Assembly (NCBI GenBank): GCA_011390075.1
Contig: JAABTA010000020.1
Span: 1 to 8,751, forward strand
Direction: 5' to 3'
DNA length: 8,751 nucleotides
Source of the DNA: Helicobacteraceae bacterium
GTDB lineage: Bacteria > Campylobacterota > Campylobacteria > Campylobacterales > SZUA-545
Program-made: the position numbers and the translations under genes
In this document: positions 1 through 6,635 of the stretch, piece by piece
Numbering within the stretch: position 1 is the first letter of the stretch
Layout of the letters: every line of letters starts with the position of its first letter
Notes under the pieces: model-generated
The model's input: only the letters and a program-made list of their open reading frames with translations
Database searches by the model: none
What the model was told of the DNA's origin: nothing

Positions 1-36
1 TATGCTACAATCACACAAATTTCTAAAAGGTTGTAG
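1..36 (+). CDS. Possible 3' end of an upstream gene (partial)
   Basis: The first frame is open from the window edge and ends at a TAG at 34-36, two bases before the ATG of the next gene. It would give the C-terminal residues YATITQISKRL. Such tight packing is normal in this window, and the AAGG ribosome-binding sequence of the next gene would lie inside this tail. Eleven residues are too few to name a family, and the open frame could be chance. Confidence 0.3.
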   Translation, partial: YATITQISKRL

Positions 37-38
37 TC

Positions 39-785
39 ATGCATATTGCATTTGAAGTTGTCCCTAGAAATGAAGAGTCTCGAGATAAACAGATTAAGTT
101 TGTAGAGGAACAACTACATTTTATTGATACAATTAATGTTCCTGATATTTTGCGTTTTCCTATTAGAAGCTGGGAGGTGGCATCTTTTGTAGATAGCACT
201 CGATATAAATTTATCCCTCATTTTCGCGCCATAGATTTTGATCTGCAAGGGGAGTATATTTATGAGATTATTGAAAAATACAATCTAAGCGAGGTACTAT
301 TAGTCTCTGGGGATCCACCACCAAATATGTCCTATAAGGTGTATGATAACTCTACTATCGACTCTATTCAAGCTATCAAAAAAAGATTTCCTGATATTAC
401 CATCTATGCAGGTTTTGATTCCTACCGTTACTCGATAAAAGCGGAAAAAGAGACGATGCTTAAAAAGCTTGAGTATGGTGCAGACTATCTTATGAGCCAG
501 CCATTTTTTGATATGAGACTCTTAGAGATCTATGCTGATTTAATACCAAAAGAGCAACTTTTTTTAGGCATTAGCCCAGTATTAACAGAAAAAAGCAAAT
601 CCTATTGGGAGAGAGTGAATAATGTTGTATTTCCCAAAGACTTTGAACCAACCTATCAGTGGAATATAGAGTTTGCAAAAAAGGTACTTGATTTTGCAAA
701 AACTCATCATAGCAATGTCTATTTTATGCCCATTAATGTCAACTTAGAGGAGTATTTTCTCCCAATACAAGAGTATATAAGCTAG
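39..785 (+). CDS. Methylenetetrahydrofolate reductase (MetF) family protein, short and divergent
   Basis: The 248-residue protein follows the MetF TIM-barrel pattern from end to end. It has FEVVPR at residues 5-10 (the Glu of the family FEFFPP motif is Glu6), PHFRAID at 60-66, SGDPPP at 90-95 (Asp92 matches the flavin/folate Asp of LRGD), GADYLMSQPFFD at 147-158 (Gln154 matches the folate-binding Gln), GISPVL at 177-182, and YFMPIN at 228-233 where the family has HFYTLN. Family members normally reduce 5,10-methylene-THF to 5-methyl-THF with a flavin, supplying methyl groups for methionine. It is about 50 residues shorter than E. coli MetF because of shorter loops. It lacks the Arg of LRGD (Ser90 here), and the usual YPExH region reads AGFDSYRYS (124-132). 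Flavin binding or substrate may therefore differ. The start is supported by AAGG at 27-30, 8 bp ahead of the ATG. Its stop lies inside a hairpin shared with the convergent channel gene. Fold assignment is fairly sure; the exact reaction is inferred. Confidence 0.75.
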   Translation: MHIAFEVVPRNEESRDKQIKFVEEQLHFIDTINVPDILRFPIRSWEVASFVDSTRYKFIPHFRAIDFDLQGEYIYEIIEKYNLSEVLLVSGDPPPNMSYKVYDNSTIDSIQAIKKRFPDITIYAGFDSYRYSIKAEKETMLKKLEYGADYLMSQPFFDMRLLEIYADLIPKEQLFLGISPVLTEKSKSYWERVNNVVFPKDFEPTYQWNIEFAKKVLDFAKTHHSNVYFMPINVNLEEYFLPIQEYIS

Positions 786-803
786 GAGAGTGCTACTCTC
801 CTA
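783..803. terminator. Hairpin shared by two convergent gene ends
   Basis: TAGGAGAGT (783-791) pairs perfectly with ACTCTCCTA (795-803), giving a 9-bp stem and a 3-base loop. The stop codon of the MetF-like gene (783-785) is in the left arm. The stop codon of the TolC-type gene (793-795, minus strand) sits at the loop and right arm. Its place between convergent genes suggests a bidirectional terminator or 3'-end stabiliser. Neither side has a good T-run, so classical intrinsic termination is uncertain. Confidence 0.5.
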
Positions 804-2034
804 TAACTCTTTCTAGTGTTGCATTAGCTAATAAGAGACCATATTTTGCGCTGTTGAGATCTGAGAGAGACTTTGTAAGATCTTCTCTCGCATCCAAAAG
901 ATCTGTGTTATCAGCTACCCCTTGCTGAAACTTATCATTCACAGCATCATAGCTCCTTTGAGCACTCTCATACGCTTTGCTAGCAACAACAAGGCTTTTT
1001 TGCGCTAAGCTAAGATCTGAAAATGCTGCTTGGAGCTGGTACTCTAGCTCTAGTTTCAGATCGCTTACTCTCTCTTCTATCATAAGGCTTTGGAGTTGTA
1101 ACTGCTCACTTTTTTGTTTGGTTGCGCCACCATTATAGAGATTCCACGAAAGAGTCAGTCTTGCCACTGTTTCGCTCTTTGGCTGTGTTATGGCGGTGGC
1201 GCTTCGCTTCTCCTCTTCATAGATGTTGTGATTAAGTGCAAGATTGGCTTTTGGTAGATGCGCTCCATCAACGCTCTCTTTTTGGTTATTCATTGCACTT
1301 TTTTGAGCCAGCAAGGCAGCTAGCTCACTTCTTGAGGAGAGCATTTTTGCTTTGAGCTGTTCAAATTGGTATTGGGAGCTATCGCTTCTTTGAGGCTCTT
1401 GTAGTGCTTCATTTTTATCTAAAACCCCACCTAGGACTCTTTTGAGTCTCAGCCAAGAAGTTGCCACTTTATTGTGGGCTTGTAAGAGGTCTTTCTCGAC
1501 GCTTAATTTACTCACCTCTACTTTTAAGAGCTCATCTATAGAGATAATTCCTTGTTCTAACTGCAAACTGGCTCTTTTAAATTGCTCATTTAAAAGATCT
1601 AAGGATGCCTGTAGGTTCTCTAGCTCCATTTTTGCATTGAGATGGTTAATAAAACTCTCTTTAATAGTAAGGGCTAGATCTGCAACAGTGGCTTTTTTTT
1701 CTAGCTGGGCTATTTTGAGAGAATCTTTGGCGCTCTCTTTGGCAAAGTAGTCACTCATCCCATTAAAGAGATTCACTTGAGCAGAGAGGTTTATCACCCC
1801 AAAACTTTTTTCGCTAGATGCAATCTCTTTATCCCGCAGTGTATAGATATAATTACCATCTACCTTAGGCAAAAAGTGACTCCCCGCAAGCTCAACTCCA
1901 AGAGCGTCTATAGCAATTTGTGAATTGGCATTTTTTACTAAAGAGGAGTTATTAATTCCCCTTTGAACTGCCTCTTCTATTGTAAGAGAAAACAGAACTG
2001 TTGTACTAAGAAGTGCTAAAGCTATTTTTTTCAT
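793..2034 (-). CDS. TolC-family outer-membrane efflux channel protein
   Basis: The 413-residue protein begins with a Sec-type signal peptide (about residues 1-16; KK followed by a hydrophobic run) with no lipobox Cys. The mature part shows the internal duplication of outer-membrane efflux proteins. Each half carries a beta strand ending in NLFNG (88-92) or NLYNGG (298-303), then long Ala/Leu/Glu/Gln-rich helices. The two repeats cover about 79-201 and 290-412. Each half also has the characteristic turn between helices: QGIISIDELLKVEVSK (161-176) and QGVADNTDLLDAREDL (371-386). Such proteins trimerise into a beta-barrel plus periplasmic alpha tunnel that takes substrate from an adaptor/RND pair. 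It is shorter than E. coli TolC (about 490 residues), as is common for this group. It is last in the operon, and its ATG overlaps the pump stop codon as ATGA. GAGGA at 2041-2045 (minus strand) lies 6 bp upstream of the start, inside the pump gene. The family call is secure; the substrate is unknown. Confidence 0.92.
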   Translation of the reverse strand: MKKIALALLSTTVLFSLTIEEAVQRGINNSSLVKNANSQIAIDALGVELAGSHFLPKVDGNYIYTLRDKEIASSEKSFGVINLSAQVNLFNGMSDYFAKESAKDSLKIAQLEKKATVADLALTIKESFINHLNAKMELENLQASLDLLNEQFKRASLQLEQGIISIDELLKVEVSKLSVEKDLLQAHNKVATSWLRLKRVLGGVLDKNEALQEPQRSDSSQYQFEQLKAKMLSSRSELAALLAQKSAMNNQKESVDGAHLPKANLALNHNIYEEEKRSATAITQPKSETVARLTLSWNLYNGGATKQKSEQLQLQSLMIEERVSDLKLELEYQLQAAFSDLSLAQKSLVVASKAYESAQRSYDAVNDKFQQGVADNTDLLDAREDLTKSLSDLNSAKYGLLLANATLERVIGE

Positions 2035-5000
2035 AATTCGTCCTCTTTTTCTGTTTTGTTTTTGAGTTTTTCCATTTTAATCACAAAGAAAAGCATCGCT
2101 GGAATAACAAAAATGGTAAAAAATGTTGAGAACGCTAACCCCCCTGTGATGACACTTCCTAGTCCTCTATAAAATTCACTTCCCGGTCCTGGAACCAAAA
2201 CAAGAGGAATCATCCCCGAAATAGATGTGAGAGAACTCATAAAAATTGGGCGAAGCCTGCTATGGGTTGCTGCGATAACCGCTTGTTTATGTTTGAATCC
2301 AAAGTTTCGTATGTTATTCAAACTTTGGTGGACAATTAAGATGGCATTATTGACAACAATACCAATAAGAATAATAAACCCAAGCATCGTCAGAATATCT
2401 AGTGGTTGTGGCGCAATAAACATATTGGTCATGTAAAGACCAATAAATCCACCAGCGGCCGCCATTGGAACAGTAAATAAAATGACAATTGGGTAGATAA
2501 AATTACCAAACAGAGCACTCATCAAGAGATAGACAATAGCAATGGCAAAAATCAAGTTCCATTTCATTGAGCTAACTGTCTGGGTCAGTTTATCTGCTTG
2601 CCCAGAGAGGCTAATATTAGCTCCCTGAACCGCTGGATTTTTACTAAAATTTTGAATAATTCCCTCTTCCAAAGTTGCCATAGCCTCCTCTAAAGTAATG
2701 CTCTCAGGAGGGGTCACTTGCAAGGTGATGGTTCTTCTTCCTTGGGAGTGTCTAATCTGTGTAATTCCTGTGGTTCGCTCCATCTGTGCAAGGTTTGCTA
2801 GTGGCACAAGTCCAGAGCTTGGTGTAGCAACTTGTGTATTAAGAAGCTCTTCGGGAGAGCGTATCTCTTTATTGGATTTTAAGATAAGGTCTATTGAGTT
2901 TTTTCCCTCTTGGGTAAAGTCATCAATTTTTCTTCCATCTAGCAATACATCAGCAGCAAATCCAAAAGAGCTTGTGCTCATGCCAACACTTGTAAGTGCA
3001 AATCTATCTGGAGAGATCTTCGCCTCTGGAAACAGCAACTCAATAGAGGGAACAGGTCGAATTTGCGCCGTTGGCATCACCTCTTTGACAGCGCCAAAAA
3101 GCATACCACCAATTTGGGCAAGTTGATCGATATTGGCTCCTGTGATATCTAGATCAATGCTTCTTCCCTCACCAATACCCTGTTCAAAAACACCTCGCTG
3201 CAAAGAGATTCCAAAAACCCCAGGAAAACTATTGACTTTAGGAACCATTGCAGGAATGAGTTCTTTGGCTCTTTGCTCTTCTGTGGACATAATCCCTGAA
3301 AGCACAAAATCCCCTCTTGAGACAAAAAACATCCTTCTAATTGGTGGAATACCATCTACCTCCTCTTGTGCAAAGTGAGGGCTCACAAGCTCAAAAAGTT
3401 GCTCTCCTATATCCTCTCTCTCCTCATAAGAGAGCCCTGGAGGGGGAAGCAAAATATTCATTATAAAGTTCTGATTACCTTGTGGGAGATACTCCATCTT
3501 TGGAAAGAGCGTATAGACAATCAGCACCGACACACCACTCAAAGTGGCAACCGTCAGAAGTTGATTTTTAACATTTTTAAGACTCCATGTAACAATAGCC
3601 ATTAAAAATCTATTAATTTTTCTGCCAATATCCACAAGTAAGGAGGTGTGGTGGTGCTTATCTTGAAGCTCCTCTTTGCTTAGTGTGTGTTCGTGTTTGG
3701 CGGTGCGCTTCATTATCTGTGTCCAGATCATAGGAATAACAGAGATGGATACAAAAAGCGAGAAAGAGATAGCTGATGTTACAGCAATGGCAATATCTTT
3801 AAAGAGTTGCCCCGCCTCGTCTTGCAAGAAGATAATTGGCAAGAAAACAGCAATAGTTGTAAGCGCCGAAGCAATCAATGCACCCCAAACTTCATTGGCA
3901 CCGTCATAAGCGGCCTCAAAAAACTTCTTGCCTAGTTTTCTGTGTCTATCAATGTTTTCTAGCACCACAATAGCACTATCTAAAAGCATACCCACAGCAA
4001 AAGAGATCCCCGCTAAAGAGATGGTGTTAAGGCTCCTATCCATAGCTAGCAGTATCGTAAATGTCGAGATAATACTAATAGGAATAGCTAGAGCCACAAC
4101 GGTGGTAGAGGATATTGAACGCAAAAAGAGCATCAGTACAATAATGGCCAGTACAGCGCCCACTAAAATATTTTGCTGGACTAGTTCTATAGCGCCGTTA
4201 ATATATTTTCTTTGATCATAAAACCACTCAATATGGATTTTATGCTCTGGAAGCACCGCTTCGTTAAGATGGTTTACAACCTTTTCTACTCGGTTGGTCA
4301 GATCGACAATATTTGTATTTGGCTCAGGTCGCACGCCCATTACAATAGCCTCAACAGGGGCAGCAAGATCTTGAGATCTCTGCAAGATCTTAACACTCTT
4401 TTTTTGATAGCCTTTACTCACATCAGCTAACTCTTTAAGCTTGACCTCTCGTTGTCCATCAGCAATGACAACAATATTTTCAATAGCTTCAACAGATTTT
4501 AACGCGCCCGCGGTACGCACACGATAGGTTCTTCTATCTATATCAACCGATCCTGCTGAGATATCTGCATTTTCTGCTCGCACAATATTAGCAATTTGAT
4601 CGATTGTAAGATTATGTGCTGCAAGTCTTTCTTGATCAAGCTGAATATGGAGCTCTTCTGGCGTACCGCCTCCTTCAAAAAGTGAGGCAACCCCCTCTAC
4701 TCGCTCTATCTCCTCTTTGATATTATTCTCTACAAAAGTTTTATAGGTGTTAATATCCCTTGGATTGTCTTTATCAGCTACTAGCCCCATCCACACAACA
4801 GGAGAGGCATTAGCCCCTGAGGAGTTAATAATAGGTTTATTGACATTTTCAGGATATCTATCTACTTGGTCTAGCTTATTAGAGACCTCTAGTAAAGCCT
4901 TGTTCATATCTGTGCCAATTTGGAAAGTAAGGGTAACTTCCCCTCTATTATCAGAGGATGTAGAGATATACTTTACAAGCCCTTGAATACTTTTGAGTTG

Positions 5001-5207
5001 CTCCTCTTGTTTTGTAATCACCTCTCTTTCAATCTCATAAGGAGTGGCCCCTGGCCAGATAGTTTGAATGGAGATCTCTGGCTGGACAACATTGGGTGTG
5101 AGTCTATATGGCAACTTCTCGAGCGAGACAAAACCAAACATCAAAAGAAGCAAAACACCAACAGCAATAGTAACAGGTTTGGTTATGGAGGTTTTAATAA
5201 AATCCAT
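2031..5207 (-). CDS. RND-superfamily efflux pump, inner-membrane permease subunit
   Basis: This 1058-residue protein has normal AcrB-like length and architecture. TM1 is about 11-29, followed by a large periplasmic loop. TM2-TM6 lie at about 342-495, TM7 at about 550-568, then a second large periplasmic loop, and TM8-TM12 at about 883-1042. TM4 holds the proton-relay motif GMLLDSAIVVLEN (406-418). Only one Asp (Asp410) is present where AcrB has Asp407-Asp408; the second is Ser411. In TM10 the AcrB Lys940 position is Asn in VVNNAILIV (951-959). In TM11, RLRPIFMSS (984-992) keeps the AcrB Arg971 equivalent (Arg984). The protein should work as a proton-driven trimer pulling compounds from the periplasm or membrane into the TolC-type channel. 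I see no metal-pump signature strong enough to call it a Cus/Czc pump, so export of drugs or other hydrophobic compounds is the default inference. The cytoplasmic loop after TM6 is His-rich (505-520). The ATG follows the adaptor stop codon directly and has AGGAG 5 bp upstream. Confidence 0.95.
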   Translation of the reverse strand: MDFIKTSITKPVTIAVGVLLLLMFGFVSLEKLPYRLTPNVVQPEISIQTIWPGATPYEIEREVITKQEEQLKSIQGLVKYISTSSDNRGEVTLTFQIGTDMNKALLEVSNKLDQVDRYPENVNKPIINSSGANASPVVWMGLVADKDNPRDINTYKTFVENNIKEEIERVEGVASLFEGGGTPEELHIQLDQERLAAHNLTIDQIANIVRAENADISAGSVDIDRRTYRVRTAGALKSVEAIENIVVIADGQREVKLKELADVSKGYQKKSVKILQRSQDLAAPVEAIVMGVRPEPNTNIVDLTNRVEKVVNHLNEAVLPEHKIHIEWFYDQRKYINGAIELVQQNILVGAVLAIIVLMLFLRSISSTTVVALAIPISIISTFTILLAMDRSLNTISLAGISFAVGMLLDSAIVVLENIDRHRKLGKKFFEAAYDGANEVWGALIASALTTIAVFLPIIFLQDEAGQLFKDIAIAVTSAISFSLFVSISVIPMIWTQIMKRTAKHEHTLSKEELQDKHHHTSLLVDIGRKINRFLMAIVTWSLKNVKNQLLTVATLSGVSVLIVYTLFPKMEYLPQGNQNFIMNILLPPPGLSYEEREDIGEQLFELVSPHFAQEEVDGIPPIRRMFFVSRGDFVLSGIMSTEEQRAKELIPAMVPKVNSFPGVFGISLQRGVFEQGIGEGRSIDLDITGANIDQLAQIGGMLFGAVKEVMPTAQIRPVPSIELLFPEAKISPDRFALTSVGMSTSSFGFAADVLLDGRKIDDFTQEGKNSIDLILKSNKEIRSPEELLNTQVATPSSGLVPLANLAQMERTTGITQIRHSQGRRTITLQVTPPESITLEEAMATLEEGIIQNFSKNPAVQGANISLSGQADKLTQTVSSMKWNLIFAIAIVYLLMSALFGNFIYPIVILFTVPMAAAGGFIGLYMTNMFIAPQPLDILTMLGFIILIGIVVNNAILIVHQSLNNIRNFGFKHKQAVIAATHSRLRPIFMSSLTSISGMIPLVLVPGPGSEFYRGLGSVITGGLAFSTFFTIFVIPAMLFFVIKMEKLKNKTEKEDEL

Positions 5208-6257
5208 CTACTCTCCTACTACTCTTACAGGAGAGTTTGGAAATATTCTCTCATTTCCTTTGACAACAACTTGTGCCCCTTGGACTAAGCCTTGTGCACT
5301 CACTGCCGCTTGTCCCTCTTCAAATCCAATAACTTGCACTGGCATCATATTTGCCTTGCCATCTTTAACTGTAAAAATAACCTCTTGATTAAATTTTTGG
5401 ATGACAGCATCTCGTGGCACAAGGAGCGCTTCTTGTCTCTCGATTGCAGGAAGAGAGACTAAAACACTCATCCCCTCTATCAGTCCTTTAGGATCTATCA
5501 CCTCTAGTTTCACAGGAAAAGTTCTTGTTCTTATATCGGCTTGCGGAATAATAGATCCAAGCGCAACACTCACCTCTTTGCCATTAGCTTTGGCAATAAT
5601 CATAGAGTCTTGATCTAGATAAGAGAGAAATTTAGCAGGAACATTTAACACAATCTCTAAAGATCTTGTGTCAACAATTTTGGCAACACTGCTTCCCGTT
5701 GCCACCCACTCTCCAACATCTTTGAGTTTAGTTGTAACCACCCCTGTGTAGGGAGCTTTGATCTCTCTATTGGCTCTTTGGATAAACAGTGTCTCTAAAG
5801 AGGCTTCTAGGGAGCTATATTGGGCTTGGAGTTTTTCGTAAGTGTATTTGACACTCTCGTAGTTTTGCTCAGAGATGCTTCTGTTTTGGTAGAGTTTATC
5901 AATTCTTGCATACTCTTTTTCCTGCCTATTTAAATCTGCTAAAAGTGCCCGAAGAGAGCTCTGTGTCTTTTTAATCTCTGCTTCTAAAAGTTCCGTATCA
6001 AGAGCAAAAAGTGTCTCTCCTTTTTCCACAAGATCTCCCTCTTGGAAAGTGACTTTTTCAATAATTCCGCTCTCTTTACTGGCAAGATCAGAAGATTTTG
6101 TGTAGTAAGCTGTGCCAATAAATTCTTGCAAAGGATTCACAGTTCCCTCTATCACCTTAGCGACCTCCACTGCAGCTGGAGGCTTTTTTTCTGCAGCAAA
6201 AAGGGAAAGGGATACTCCTAAAATAGCGATACAAACTGTCTGAAAAGTTTTGAACAT
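5208..6257 (-). CDS. Periplasmic adaptor (membrane fusion protein) of RND efflux system
   Basis: The 349-residue protein has a Sec signal peptide (about 1-21, hydrophobic run ending SLFAA). There is no lipobox Cys, so unlike AcrA it is probably not a lipoprotein. The domain order is typical of the HlyD/AcrA family. The first lipoyl half is at about 58-92 (SGIIEKVTFQEGDLVEKGE). An alpha-helical hairpin covers about 93-162. The second lipoyl half is at about 163-198 (IKAPYTGVVTTKLKDVGEWV), followed by a beta barrel (about 199-275) and a membrane-proximal domain to the end. It would link the RND pump to the TolC-type channel. It is the first gene of the operon, starting at an ATG with AAAGG 6 bp upstream (6264-6268, minus strand) and a TATAAT box close behind. 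Its TAG abuts the pump ATG with no gap. Its last codons form a hairpin that covers the pump ribosome-binding site. The end reads V-V-G-E-stop, and the channel protein ends nearly identically in V-I-G-E-stop. Confidence 0.93.
   Translation of the reverse strand: MFKTFQTVCIAILGVSLSLFAAEKKPPAAVEVAKVIEGTVNPLQEFIGTAYYTKSSDLASKESGIIEKVTFQEGDLVEKGETLFALDTELLEAEIKKTQSSLRALLADLNRQEKEYARIDKLYQNRSISEQNYESVKYTYEKLQAQYSSLEASLETLFIQRANREIKAPYTGVVTTKLKDVGEWVATGSSVAKIVDTRSLEIVLNVPAKFLSYLDQDSMIIAKANGKEVSVALGSIIPQADIRTRTFPVKLEVIDPKGLIEGMSVLVSLPAIERQEALLVPRDAVIQKFNQEVIFTVKDGKANMMPVQVIGFEEGQAAVSAQGLVQGAQVVVKGNERIFPNSPVRVVGE
5210..5236 (-). promoter_or_regulatory. RNA hairpin sequestering the pump gene's Shine-Dalgarno
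   Basis: On the operon mRNA (minus strand), ACTCTCCT (5236-5229) is followed by an 11-base spacer and then AGGAGAGT (5217-5210). These form a perfect 8-bp stem that two G-U pairs could extend into the loop. The 3' arm contains AGGAG, the ribosome-binding sequence of the RND pump gene, whose ATG is at 5207-5205. The whole hairpin lies within the last codons of the adaptor gene, so a ribosome finishing the adaptor would open it. Pairing is seen directly; translational coupling is inferred. Confidence 0.55.
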
Positions 6258-6284
6258 AAAAAACCTTTATTTTAAATTGTCAGA

Positions 6285-6312
6285 ATTATACAGAAAAAAT
6301 CTTACTAGAAAG
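6285..6312 (-). promoter_or_regulatory. Probable promoter of the efflux operon
   Basis: Read on the minus strand, TATAAT (6290-6285) lies 27 bp ahead of the adaptor ATG, giving an expected 5' leader of about 20 bases that contains the AAAGG ribosome-binding sequence. Upstream is a T-rich tract (minus strand, about 6299-6294 and beyond) instead of a clear TTGACA. This fits the housekeeping promoters of Campylobacterota, which rely on T-rich periodicity. The start site is not proven. Confidence 0.55.
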
Positions 6313-6322
6313 ATAAAATGGC

Positions 6323-6340
6323 AAAATTTATAGAAATTTT
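6323..6340. repeat. AT-rich inverted repeat between divergent promoters
   Basis: AAAATTT (6323-6329) and AAATTTT (6334-6340) are perfect inverted repeats around a 4-base spacer ATAG. The element sits upstream of the efflux operon promoter and roughly over the -35 region of the rightward promoter, where an operator would be expected. In such AT-rich DNA a repeat of this size can occur by chance, and no regulator gene is nearby. Confidence 0.25.
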
Positions 6341-6353
6341 TACCTTTTTTTAT

Positions 6354-6377
6354 TACAATGAGATAAAAACACAAGGA
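6354..6377 (+). promoter_or_regulatory. Candidate promoter and ribosome-binding site of the 81-residue gene
   Basis: TACAAT at 6354-6359 is preceded by a T-rich run (6337-6353), giving a plausible Campylobacterota-type -10 box. AAGGA at 6373-6377 is 6 bp from the ATG at 6384. Together they give this short gene its own start signals, divergent from the efflux operon. Confidence 0.4.
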
Positions 6378-6383
6378 ACATAG

Positions 6384-6629
6384 ATGATTTCAAAAGAGGA
6401 AGCGTTTAAAGAGTTTAAAGCATACGAAAAACAAAGAGAGAACTTTTTTGCCTTTTTAGATGAAAATATTCCACAAAAAGAGGCAAGTCTTGCATACGAT
6501 TTTGAGCAGTGTAAAACATTAGATTCCCAAAGAGTGTATGAGCTCTTTTTTAAGCTTGATTACCAAGCAAGAAAAGTGCGTGGAGTTGCTATTTCTTTGA
6601 TTAACGAGCAAGAAGAGGGCAAAGATTAG
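6384..6629 (+). CDS. Small hypothetical protein (81 residues)
   Basis: I do not recognise this family. The protein is highly charged and should be soluble and mostly helical. An acidic/basic N-terminal helix runs to about residue 27, and a second segment rich in aromatic residues (YELFFKLDYQARKVRGVAISLI, about 52-74) is followed by an acidic tail. There is no signal peptide, membrane span or Cys-pair motif; one Cys is at residue 43. It is probably real: a good ribosome-binding sequence (AAGGA, 6 bp spacing), its own promoter candidate, codon use like its neighbours, and it fills an otherwise empty stretch. It is divergent from the efflux operon and convergent with the next gene, whose stop codon lies only 4 bp away. 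A role in the efflux system cannot be inferred from position alone. Confidence 0.7.
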   Translation: MISKEEAFKEFKAYEKQRENFFAFLDENIPQKEASLAYDFEQCKTLDSQRVYELFFKLDYQARKVRGVAISLINEQEEGKD

Positions 6630-6635
6630 CCCTCT
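6614..6635. terminator. Hairpin spanning the stop codons of two convergent small genes
   Basis: AGAGGGC (6614-6620) pairs with GCCCTCT (6629-6635), a 7-bp GC-rich stem with an 8-base loop. The left gene's TAG (6627-6629) is at the loop and stem base, and the right gene's stop codon (6634-6636, minus strand) overlaps the right arm. It may end transcription from both sides, but neither flank has a T-run. Confidence 0.4.

Noticed and set aside
2..55. Plus-strand ATG at position 2 with a 17-codon frame
   Set aside because: Runs over the ribosome-binding site and start of the MetF-like gene, with no start signals of its own in view.
1442..1750. Open frame of 102 codons on the plus strand
   Set aside because: Lies fully antisense to the well-supported TolC-type gene, and its Ser/Leu-rich product resembles no protein family.
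2698..3126. Open frame of 142 codons on the plus strand
   Set aside because: Antisense shadow of the RND pump gene; the pump frame has clear conserved motifs through this region.
3639..3650. Perfect-looking AAGGAGGTG ribosome-binding sequence on the plus strand
   Set aside because: It lies antisense within the pump gene, where it encodes the His-rich loop on the other strand, and no plausible gene begins after it.
4920..5388. Two overlapping plus-strand open frames across the adaptor/pump junction
   Set aside because: Both are antisense to conserved pump and adaptor coding sequence, and their products look like reverse-strand noise.
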